Source: Globobulimina sp. (taxonomy: Eukaryota; Foraminifera; Rotaliida). From it: a DNA stretch of 5,916 bases. The notes beneath the pieces were generated by a model. That model was given only the letters and a program-made list of their open reading frames with translations. It ran no database searches and was not told where the DNA came from. Numbering within the stretch: position 1 is the stretch's first letter; every line of letters starts with the position of its first letter. The DNA lies in the NCBI GenBank assembly GCA_003354225.1, contig PIVH01000403.1, positions 1 to 5,916 on the forward strand, given 5' to 3'. The position numbers and the translations under genes were made by a program. This document shows positions 1 to 5,869 of this stretch, piece by piece.

Positions 1-3000
1 GCACCACGGTGGTCTTGCCACAACCGGTGGGCCCCACTAATAACACCGGCTCATTGCACCGCAAACATTCATTAGTTAACGTATACAATCGCTTCATGTC
101 AAAGGTCCACGTTATGCTCTCCAATCCGCGTAATCCATTCACTAATAAGTCTGCATTTTTATTTTCCAATCTATCCGCATTCAAAATAGTTTCTAACCGC
201 TCGCTCAATTCAGTGGTATTCACACTGTTATTATACAGCGCATACTCATCCACTTTATATTGGCAATTATCATTTATAATGTCTTGAACCACGGCCTTCT
301 CAGCCTTTGTCCGACAGCGTTCAGCCAATAACATAAATCCTTGTTGTGCCAATTCTTGATATCCAGTAATTCCTCGCTCGCCCCATCGAAATAAGTCGCG
401 CGCAGTGATCGAGTGCCTGCCTTGAAATACATTGCTGCGGATCCGAATTTGTAGCAAATCTTGCATACATTTGATCATTTTCGGAGCAAAGGGTCCCACA
501 CCGCATCTTTTCCTTAAAATCTCCACCAATTCACCACTCGGTATGTCATCAATGGGTAATTCAATAAATCTATTCTTAAAAGCCCGGCTTAGTTGTTTTC
601 TTCCACCGTAAATCCCGGCGGGATTCTGCGTGGCAAACAGCATAAAATGCGAATGCGGTTTGATAACTTGTTGGGTTTCGGGTATAATTAGTTCCCGATT
701 ATCGTCCAATAATCTGTTCAAAGCCTCCAATACTTCACTCGGCGCTAAATTCAATTCATCCAAAATCACCCACCAGCCATTCCGCACTGCTTTGGCTAAA
801 ATGCCTTCTTCAAAGCGCAGTTTGCCACTATTTGCGTCGGTGATGTAGCTGCCGGTATACTCCTCGATATCTGTGTGTTGATGGTTGTTGATGCGGACAC
901 ATTTATGTCGGGTTAAGCGCGCAATATATTCAACCAACGAAGTTTTGCCACTCGACGTTGGCCCTTCTAACAATATCGGATAGTTTTGGCCGCTGCCAAT
1001 GATCCGGCACAAATCTCTTAATCTCGCATTGATGCTCTCTGTGATGACAAACGTTTGTTTCTGGGTTTGAGCTTCCAGTGTTTCATCGGTTAAGTCGCCT
1101 AAAGCTAGAATAAATTTTGAGCGTTGCATGAATTTATGTGCGTATTTACTGGGGATTTTATGCACTGAGCAGAGGGATTGCAATAAGGTGTGGTTTACGT
1201 TTGCGTCGTGTGCTAAATTGATATTAAACAAATATTTCTTGATATATTGATCCATGACAACTTTGCTGGATTTGCGCAACGGAGTAATGAACATCATACA
1301 AAAGCCTTCGTATAAGGCGCGATTGAATGAATATTTATTAAATTGATACTCTTCTTCTCGCGTAGTGTACACATATTGCAATGCACGAACTAATGAACGC
1401 AGATTAAAATGTGGTTTCTTATTATCGCACGTTAAAAACTCATCAGATTTGCGGCGAACCAATAAGTAAAAAGCCACAATGCCGTCGATATTATGCTGTG
1501 GGTTGATAAATAAACTGACGATTTTCTTCAAATCCTTTGCTTGATCCACTTCGTCCACATAAAACTCGGTGAATCTGTCGCGAATCCACGGCGCTAATTC
1601 TTTTTTGCCATAATCTGTGGGCGGGTTCATATTGGCAAACAATCGGAAATTGGGATGTCTTTTAATTGTCTTTGTTTCGCCCTTTTCAATCAATGTGATG
1701 GACGACGAGGATAGGGACGAAATGTCCAATTTGTCCAATACACCGCATAAACGGCCCAAGCTCTCACTGGAAGCCAAATTAATTTCATCCAATAATAACC
1801 AATGGCCGTTCTCTAAGGCTCTGATCAATGTACCACTCACAAAGTTGAATGCAAAAGAATCGCGAACTTGGATGACTGAGCCGTGCAGTTTCAGCACTTT
1901 GTCATACAATGTTTGCCATTCCCCGGCAAAGTCTGTTTGTCTCTGCGCAAAGGAGGTTGCTTTGCATGTAACCGATGATAATTTCTGTTTTTTGGTGGCG
2001 GATTGCAATGCATCGTCATCATAGCCATTCGTTTCAAATTCTTTTCTTTTGCGTTTGTGGTGCTTTGCATTTGTTTGTTTCTCCCAATAAGCCAATAAAG
2101 ATTGAATCAAAGTTTTTAATAATTCGACCAATTTGATCCATTTCCGCTGTTCAAACGCTTGTTGAATGGACCTCAAATATTTGCGATTCGGCGCCGAAGC
2201 AATCTTATTATTTGCAAATGTTTTGGGATATAATCGGCCAAATTCATTCATGATCGGTATGGCATTGACGCGAATATCGGTCGGTTTGTACCCTCCTAAA
2301 AAATCCGTACTGTCCGTAGATTGACTCAAGTTTTGCACAATCAAATGTTGGCCAGTTTTGTGCGCTAAATATTGAATGACGGCAGTTTTGCCGTTACCGG
2401 TCTCGCCGACTAATAATACTGCTTCGTTCCAACGGATACAACACGAGATTTGCTCCATTAATGCCAATGAATGGCGAGTTAATACGAAATTGTGTTTCCT
2501 TTGTTTCCTTTTCTCAAATTTGCATTTTTTTAAACGAATTCGAGTCTCATTATCTTTGTTATAAATAAACTTAAAATGGGTCTCTTCTTCCTTAAATTGT
2601 GGGATTCTTTGCGTCAAAACATATTCAATTCGCGTTGGGTCGCAATTTAAAATATGGCCAATACATTTGGCCACAAATAGTCGCAATGATTTATCCGCAA
2701 TCAGCGCAATAAAACAATCGTAAGCGTCTAACAATATTTTCTCGCCTAAAGCAGTCGACATTGTACTGCCTTTATAATTAACCAACGACAAATTGCTCTC
2801 AATTCGGTGCCCAAATTTAATGAAATCTCGCGCAGTGATACTCCTATTCCCATACAACGCGGAGAGCAGTATTTTCTTACCATCCACATCAATGTGCATT
2901 GTATTGGCCGATGCGGGCAATAATATTTTAAAAATCTGCTCAAAATGCTCCATAAAGGGATGAATGTGCACATATTTCCGATTGAGAATACTTTTGACGT

Positions 3001-4615
3001 CGATTAGGTTTAATGGTAATAAATGAATTCGAGTCAATAGATTTTCGATGATCATCATATGGTTTTTGTTGTTGCCGTCGTTTTGCGAGTATCTCCGCGT
3101 TTGTTTGGTGGCAATGAATTGAAACGAAGGATGTGCCGCAATGACCTGATTCCTTCCGGGTATTAATAGTTTGCGGGATTCTAACAATGGAATCAACGCA
3201 GATATAATCTCAAACGAAGCATGATGCAAATTCTCAATAATCAGCCATCTGCCCTGCGATATTGCTTGTGTTAAAGAGCCGGGTTTCCACTTGAATTCGC
3301 CTGGGATATCCGTACAAATATAAGTGCCAAATAAGGTCTTTGCATCGATCTGATCGTCTAAATAGATTTTAACAGCACGCGATAATCGGTTTGTAAGTGT
3401 GCCCAAATAATGAATCAATGAGGTTTTGCCGGAAGAGGGCGGTCCTTCGATTAAAAGAGGCGAATGGTTTGACAGTGCCAAGGCTGCCGAACGTATTCCG
3501 TCATAGTTTGAGGTGGTACTTATAAACGACGAGGCTTCCAATTCTGACATCGATGCAAATTGCTTATTATTATTATTGTATTTGGGCAGTAAAATGCCAT
3601 TGACATTGACCCAATGTTTTGATATTTGCTCTATTTCATCCTGTTCCATATCATTGTCATCCAATTTATTCTCATTGGTTTGATTTAAAATGATATGCTG
3701 AGAGAGTTTTATTTTGGATAAATAGTTTTTTATTTCTTTGATTTGTGTTGGATTTAAACAGTGATTTGATGAAAAACGATTCAATCGATTCGGATTTATA
3801 CACATAAACTTAGCAATACATTGCATTAAATACCATTTACAGTCACTTGGCTTGTTTGATAATGCGAAGATTGACAATAATCCGATCCATTCATTTTGCC
3901 ACAACTCCACAAATATTCTGCTATTAATCATTAATAAGCGATACGCGGTTTGTAGCAGAATATTGCATCGATGTAAATAATAATCATTGTCTTTGCTTTG
4001 TCCTTTCTTATTTTTGGTGTTTAATCTTTTAAATAATGCGAAGGGCAATGGATTATTTGCGGTGATATCGGGAATTATTAAGGTGATTTGCGATAAAATT
4101 GGCAGTAAATTATATAATGAATCTTCAATCACTCGTAAAAACACTTCATTTTTATCCTTATTTTGAATGCAAAGTAATGGGTAAATATCAGTTAATAATG
4201 AGAGTTGTTTCGAATTTGAATGATTTAAATATTGCGATAAAATTTCAAATGTTTGAGTCAGAATAACTGGTAAATACGGCCGATAATTATACAAAATTGA
4301 ATGTGACAACTCTTTGCATAAAATGAGTATGGAGAGACAGAGTATGTTTTGATTCGACAGTTTGTGTTTACTATTTGTGTGCGATTCGGTCAATGACTTC
4401 AATATCGATGAGGTTGATAATGTGGATGAAGTGAATGAGAATACATTTTCAATTATGAATACATTTGTAAATTGATTACTGTGCAGTTTGATTGATGATG
4501 GCTGATTGTGCCTATTTTTATCATTAATCAGTGCTTCCAACAGCTTGTTCAAATCGTATGTCATACAGTCGGTGTTGTCCGTTGATTCCTCATTAAATTG
4601 TTTAGTAAATTCCAT
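1..4615 (-). CDS. MDN1: Midasin (MDN1/Rea1), N-terminal 1538 residues, partial at left edge
   Basis: Midasin is the very large AAA+ ATPase that removes assembly factors (Ytm1/WDR12 and Rsa4/NLE1 in yeast/human) from pre-60S ribosomes in nucleolus and nucleoplasm; that role is family knowledge. Seen here: an uninterrupted frame from ATG 4613-4615, with an in-frame upstream stop at 4628-4630. Residues 1 to about 350 form a divergent, mostly helical N-terminal domain ending in an acidic stretch and an N4 run. AAA1 has P-loop G391-T398 (GPPSSGKT) and sensor-2-like R596 in SITARDF. AAA2 has P-loop G737-T744 (GETGNGKT), Walker B D943-E944 in WLLLDEINLA, sensor ANMNP 994-998 and arginine finger near R1014. 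AAA3 has P-loop G1218-T1225 (GPTSSGKT), the midasin-type RINNHQHTD segment, Walker B D1286-E1287, N1331, R1349 and SITARDLFRWG with R1406. AAA4 begins with P-loop GPTGCGKT 1528-1535 and is cut at the edge. AAA2 has about 200 residues between Walker A and B, against about 62 in AAA3, matching the family's long AAA2 insert. Midasins are usually 4500-5600 residues, so about two thirds is missing, including AAA4-6, the linker, the D/E-rich region and the MIDAS domain. AAA1 Walker B is degenerate (IIEN, 459-462). No intron is seen. Confidence -1.
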   Translation of the reverse strand, partial: MEFTKQFNEESTDNTDCMTYDLNKLLEALINDKNRHNQPSSIKLHSNQFTNVFIIENVFSFTSSTLSTSSILKSLTESHTNSKHKLSNQNILCLSILILCKELSHSILYNYRPYLPVILTQTFEILSQYLNHSNSKQLSLLTDIYPLLCIQNKDKNEVFLRVIEDSLYNLLPILSQITLIIPDITANNPLPFALFKRLNTKNKKGQSKDNDYYLHRCNILLQTAYRLLMINSRIFVELWQNEWIGLLSIFALSNKPSDCKWYLMQCIAKFMCINPNRLNRFSSNHCLNPTQIKEIKNYLSKIKLSQHIILNQTNENKLDDNDMEQDEIEQISKHWVNVNGILLPKYNNNNKQFASMSELEASSFISTTSNYDGIRSAALALSNHSPLLIEGPPSSGKTSLIHYLGTLTNRLSRAVKIYLDDQIDAKTLFGTYICTDIPGEFKWKPGSLTQAISQGRWLIIENLHHASFEIISALIPLLESRKLLIPGRNQVIAAHPSFQFIATKQTRRYSQNDGNNKNHMMIIENLLTRIHLLPLNLIDVKSILNRKYVHIHPFMEHFEQIFKILLPASANTMHIDVDGKKILLSALYGNRSITARDFIKFGHRIESNLSLVNYKGSTMSTALGEKILLDAYDCFIALIADKSLRLFVAKCIGHILNCDPTRIEYVLTQRIPQFKEEETHFKFIYNKDNETRIRLKKCKFEKRKQRKHNFVLTRHSLALMEQISCCIRWNEAVLLVGETGNGKTAVIQYLAHKTGQHLIVQNLSQSTDSTDFLGGYKPTDIRVNAIPIMNEFGRLYPKTFANNKIASAPNRKYLRSIQQAFEQRKWIKLVELLKTLIQSLLAYWEKQTNAKHHKRKRKEFETNGYDDDALQSATKKQKLSSVTCKATSFAQRQTDFAGEWQTLYDKVLKLHGSVIQVRDSFAFNFVSGTLIRALENGHWLLLDEINLASSESLGRLCGVLDKLDISSLSSSSITLIEKGETKTIKRHPNFRLFANMNPPTDYGKKELAPWIRDRFTEFYVDEVDQAKDLKKIVSLFINPQHNIDGIVAFYLLVRRKSDEFLTCDNKKPHFNLRSLVRALQYVYTTREEEYQFNKYSFNRALYEGFCMMFITPLRKSSKVVMDQYIKKYLFNINLAHDANVNHTLLQSLCSVHKIPSKYAHKFMQRSKFILALGDLTDETLEAQTQKQTFVITESINARLRDLCRIIGSGQNYPILLEGPTSSGKTSLVEYIARLTRHKCVRINNHQHTDIEEYTGSYITDANSGKLRFEEGILAKAVRNGWWVILDELNLAPSEVLEALNRLLDDNRELIIPETQQVIKPHSHFMLFATQNPAGIYGGRKQLSRAFKNRFIELPIDDIPSGELVEILRKRCGVGPFAPKMIKCMQDLLQIRIRSNVFQGRHSITARDLFRWGERGITGYQELAQQGFMLLAERCRTKAEKAVVQDIINDNCQYKVDEYALYNNSVNTTELSERLETILNADRLENKNADLLVNGLRGLESITWTFDMKRLYTLTNECLRCNEPVLLVGPTGCGKTTVV
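3564..3577. repeat. Short ATT trinucleotide run inside midasin
   Basis: Four ATT units plus a partial one, read on the minus strand as four AAT codons, give N347-N350 just before AAA1. It lies at the junction between the divergent N-terminal domain and the first AAA module, where a flexible linker would be tolerated. A similar AAT run lies in the divergently transcribed gene. Confidence 0.8.
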
Positions 4616-4665
4616 GATCACTTTGTACTACACACTAAAACAAAAACTTACTCAATTTACACAAA
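4616..4665. promoter_or_regulatory. 50-bp divergent intergenic region (presumed bidirectional promoter)
   Basis: This gap lies between the midasin ATG (minus, 4615) and the next ATG on the plus strand (4666). Each start has an in-frame stop upstream inside the gap: TAG for the minus frame (read at 4628-4630) and TAA for the plus frame (4636-4638). So neither frame can simply extend across it. No TATA box is visible; the plus strand is A/C-rich. It must contain, or sit next to, the start sites for both genes unless the promoters overlap the coding regions. The promoter role is inferred from position, not from a motif. Confidence 0.55.
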
Positions 4666-4860
4666 ATGCAACCCGTTTCACATATTAGTAATCCATTGCG
4701 AATGGAACGTGCATATGACAGGGAAAGCAGTCCGGAAATGAAGACTCAATCAGCAAACAGGAAAAGAAAATTCAATTTTTTTATTGAAAGTAATAATGGT
4801 CCGGCAAAAAGAAGAAAATTAAATATTGAATCATATAAAAAGAAAAAATCACAAACTTAA
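4666..4860 (+). CDS. 64-codon basic frame with nuclear localisation signals (leader ORF or split 5' part of next gene)
   Basis: No family recognised. The ATG at 4666 has A at -3 and follows an in-frame stop at 4636-4638; a second in-frame ATG at 4702 (residue 13) is possible. The product is basic, with three clusters: RKRK (32-35), PAKRRKLN (46-53) and KKKK (58-61). PAKRRKLN closely resembles the monopartite Myc-type signal (PAAKRVKLD), so nuclear targeting is a reasonable inference. There is no membrane segment or signal peptide. The frame ends with TAA at 4858-4860, and the same frame continues after nine bases with the ATG of the 218-codon ORF. It may be a separate small protein, an upstream ORF controlling the next one, or the true N-terminus of a 286-codon gene interrupted by a stop (readthrough, mutation or sequencing error). 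Its start lies 50 bp from that of midasin, divergently. Confidence 0.5.
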   Translation: MQPVSHISNPLRMERAYDRESSPEMKTQSANRKRKFNFFIESNNGPAKRRKLNIESYKKKKSQT

Positions 4861-4869
4861 ATTATTGAA

Positions 4870-5526
4870 ATGAGCAATGCACAAAAAAAAGAATATTATC
4901 GCTATTTGAATACAAGAACCTCGTTATATTTTATTTTACACGCTTTGGAGAATTTTATTCATTACAAACAAACGGATGGTGATGGCGGAGAATATATTGC
5001 CATTAATAAGACATGTAAGAGACCGCTTAAATTGATGCTTTTGGAGGATCCACAACAAACATTGGATACATATTTATTTTCAAAAATTACGCGCACAAAC
5101 AAAGCAATCCGATTATATATCCATACTGATATTGATTATACGCAAATATATTCACAATATGTCAATTCTGCATATAAATGTTTCAATAAATTATCGGATG
5201 CGGTTCCAAGCGGATATCATATGTTAACATTCAGTGCAAATGGAGACACTGGCAATGAGATACATTGTGCGTTAAACGAGAATGAAAATAAAAATAATTT
5301 ACGATATTATGGTGTTGTCGCATTTAAATATGATGATGAAAGAAAAAGAAATAATAATAATAATAAGAATCCAGATATATTACCACAAAGTAATGATAAA
5401 TCAGATACAAATTTAAATTGTATTGAGAATGCAGCAAATATATGTCCTCCGCATTCATTTCAAAGTACGCATGACAGCAAATCATTATTTTGTCCAGCAT
5501 GCGGCCAAAGTATTTCTTTGCAGTAA
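4870..5526 (+). CDS. Hypothetical 218-residue protein with C-terminal CxxH-x12-CxxC motif
   Basis: No family recognised. ATG 4870 has G at -3 and is the first in-frame ATG after the TAA at 4858-4860. Residues about 8-32 form a tyrosine-rich, probably helical segment (YYRYLNTRTSLYFILHALEN). Residues about 40-155 look like a compact mixed alpha/beta domain, with hydrophobic stretches such as AIRLYIHTDID (79-89) and YYGVVAFKY (146-154). Residues 157-183 are low-complexity and polar, with an N5 run (161-165). The C-terminus has C192, H195, C208 and C211 spaced as C-x2-H-x12-C-x2-C, with CPACG at 208-212, consistent with a small zinc-binding knuckle. C184 and H201 are extra possible ligands. The last codons overlap the first copy of a 13-bp repeat. 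Open reading over 218 codons with a domain-like hydrophobic pattern supports a real gene. Function is unknown; nucleic-acid or protein binding through the zinc motif is only a guess. Confidence 0.72.
   Translation: MSNAQKKEYYRYLNTRTSLYFILHALENFIHYKQTDGDGGEYIAINKTCKRPLKLMLLEDPQQTLDTYLFSKITRTNKAIRLYIHTDIDYTQIYSQYVNSAYKCFNKLSDAVPSGYHMLTFSANGDTGNEIHCALNENENKNNLRYYGVVAFKYDDERKRNNNNNKNPDILPQSNDKSDTNLNCIENAANICPPHSFQSTHDSKSLFCPACGQSISLQ
5350..5364 (+). repeat. AAT x5 trinucleotide run (codes N161-N165 of the 218-residue protein)
   Basis: Five tandem AAT codons, in frame, are followed by AAG AAT. They sit in the polar linker between the putative folded core and the C-terminal zinc motif, where length variation should be tolerated. 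Confidence 0.85.
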
Positions 5527-5561
5527 ATGATTTACAGTATTTCTTTGCAGTATTTCTTTGC
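5509..5561 (+). repeat. 13-bp word AGTATTTCTTTGC in three copies across the stop codon
   Basis: Exact copies lie at 5509-5521, 5536-5548 and 5549-5561. Copy 1 is coding (S-I-S-L and the first base of the final Q codon) and ends just before the stop TAA (5524-5526). Copies 2 and 3 are directly abutting in the 3' flank. Copies 1 and 2 are separated by 14 bp that contain the palindrome at 5523-5535. The pattern suggests local duplication or replication slippage at the 3' end of the gene. Confidence 0.9.
5523..5535. repeat. Palindrome GTAAAT-G-ATTTAC over the stop codon
   Basis: Six-base arms are perfect around one central base. It includes the stop TAA (5524-5526) of the upstream gene and fills the spacer between repeat copies 1 and 2. 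The one-base centre would not form a normal RNA hairpin unless the inner pairs open. It could be a protein-binding site or a by-product of the rearrangement that made the repeats. Confidence 0.75.
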
Positions 5562-5598
5562 CAAATCAATGACCTTTGTGATGACATTAAATTTGATT

Positions 5599-5608
5599 AA
5601 ACCCTAAA
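5599..5608 (+). promoter_or_regulatory. Telo-box-like word AAACCCTAAA
   Basis: This single copy matches the plant telo-box AAACCCTAA, a motif known in promoters of plant ribosomal-protein and translation-apparatus genes, and also matches the CCCTAAA telomere unit. It lies 262 bp upstream of the next start codon. One short word is weak evidence, and the organism is not shown to be a plant or alga. Confidence 0.25.
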
Positions 5609-5620
5609 TCGCTATTTACT

Positions 5621-5632
5621 TGAATTAATTCA
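5621..5632. repeat. Perfect 12-bp palindrome TGAATTAATTCA
   Basis: The sequence equals its own reverse complement over 12 bases with no spacer. A dimeric transcription-factor site is possible, but AT-rich palindromes of this length also occur by chance. Confidence 0.5.
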
Positions 5633-5673
5633 GCCATGTCATGATTAAAGAAATTTGCCGGAACAGTAGCATT

Positions 5674-5740
5674 GTGACAAAATTCAATCGGGCCTTAAGT
5701 CCGATTCCAGGCTTAGAAAGTGAAGTTTTTTGTCACTTTC
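5674..5740. other. Nested inverted repeats forming two mutually exclusive folds
   Basis: Fold A pairs GTGACAAAA (5674-5682) with TTTTGTCAC (5728-5736), nine perfect pairs. It encloses hairpin 5686-5706, which has eight pairs including one G-U (AATCGGGC with GTCCGATT) and a CTTAA loop. Fold B pairs GAAAGTGA (5716-5723) with TCACTTTC (5733-5740), eight perfect pairs. Folds A and B share TCAC (5733-5736), so only one can form at a time, while the inner hairpin fits both. If transcribed it would lie in the 3' region of the upstream gene or in a separate small RNA. Whether it is transcribed is unknown. Confidence 0.5.
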
Positions 5741-5801
5741 ATCCAGAATCACATATATTGTGTAAATCAAACCCAAATCATGCAGGAGATAATTGCTGAG
5801 G

Positions 5802-5808
5802 TATAAAA
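5802..5808 (+). promoter_or_regulatory. TATA box (TATAAAA) for the gene starting at 5870
   Basis: TATAAAA lies 61 bases before the start codon. Initiation about 30 bases downstream would give a 5' leader of roughly 30-40 bases, a normal eukaryotic arrangement. It is flanked by the inverted repeat TGAGG (5797-5801) and CCTCA (5811-5815). The position fits well, but the motif is common in AT-rich DNA. Confidence 0.5.
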
Positions 5809-5869
5809 TGCCTCACTGTATCGTTTATATCCTTTTTGTTCGACCCATGATAAAAATAAACAGGAATCA

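Larger units (their letters stand above)
5527..5869. other. 343-bp non-coding interval between two plus-strand genes
   Basis: No convincing coding frame, tRNA or rRNA was found here. It should hold the 3' end of the upstream gene and the promoter of the gene starting at 5870. No exact AATAAA polyadenylation signal follows the stop of the upstream gene until 5855-5860, which is too close to the next start to be a convincing signal for it. The interval is rich in inverted repeats: 5621-5632, 5674-5682 with 5728-5736, 5686-5706, 5716-5740 and 5797-5815. Confidence 0.7.

Noticed and set aside
1617-2024. Plus-strand open frame of 135 codons, and others at 9-287, 630-848, 2376-2564 and 4506-4688
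   Set aside because: All lie antisense to the continuous midasin frame, which has family-specific motifs over the same bases; they are shadow frames.
2746-2973. Minus-strand frames of 75 codons here and 61 codons at 321-506
   Set aside because: They overlap midasin on the same strand in a different frame and resemble nothing recognisable.
1-4615. A bacterial MoxR-type or viral AAA+ ATPase
   Set aside because: At least four tandem AAA modules with midasin-specific segments (RINNHQHTD, WLLLDEINLA, long AAA2 insert) identify eukaryotic midasin; no viral genes are present.
4858-4860. TAA read as a sense codon (ciliate-type genetic code)
   Set aside because: The 1538-codon midasin frame uses no in-frame TAA, TAG or TGA, so a reassigned stop is very unlikely.
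4790-4874. A GT-AG intron removing the TAA between the two plus-strand ORFs
   Set aside because: The obvious GTAATA donor and the AG near 4874 give 85 bases, which breaks the frame; no convincing branch point or pyrimidine tract is present.
5324-5587. Minus-strand frame of 87 codons
   Set aside because: Antisense to the 218-residue ORF; its low-complexity Y/F end is the complement of the AAT run.
5674-5755. H/ACA snoRNA formed by the two hairpins
   Set aside because: The stems are too short, there is no H box in the hinge, and the folds compete rather than stand side by side.
5578-5799. Box C/D snoRNA (GTGATGA at 5578-5584, CTGA at 5796-5799)
   Set aside because: The boxes are over 200 bases apart and lack a terminal stem.
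5838-5846. tRNA B-box-like GTTCGACCC
   Set aside because: No matching A box, acceptor stem or T stem could be built around it.
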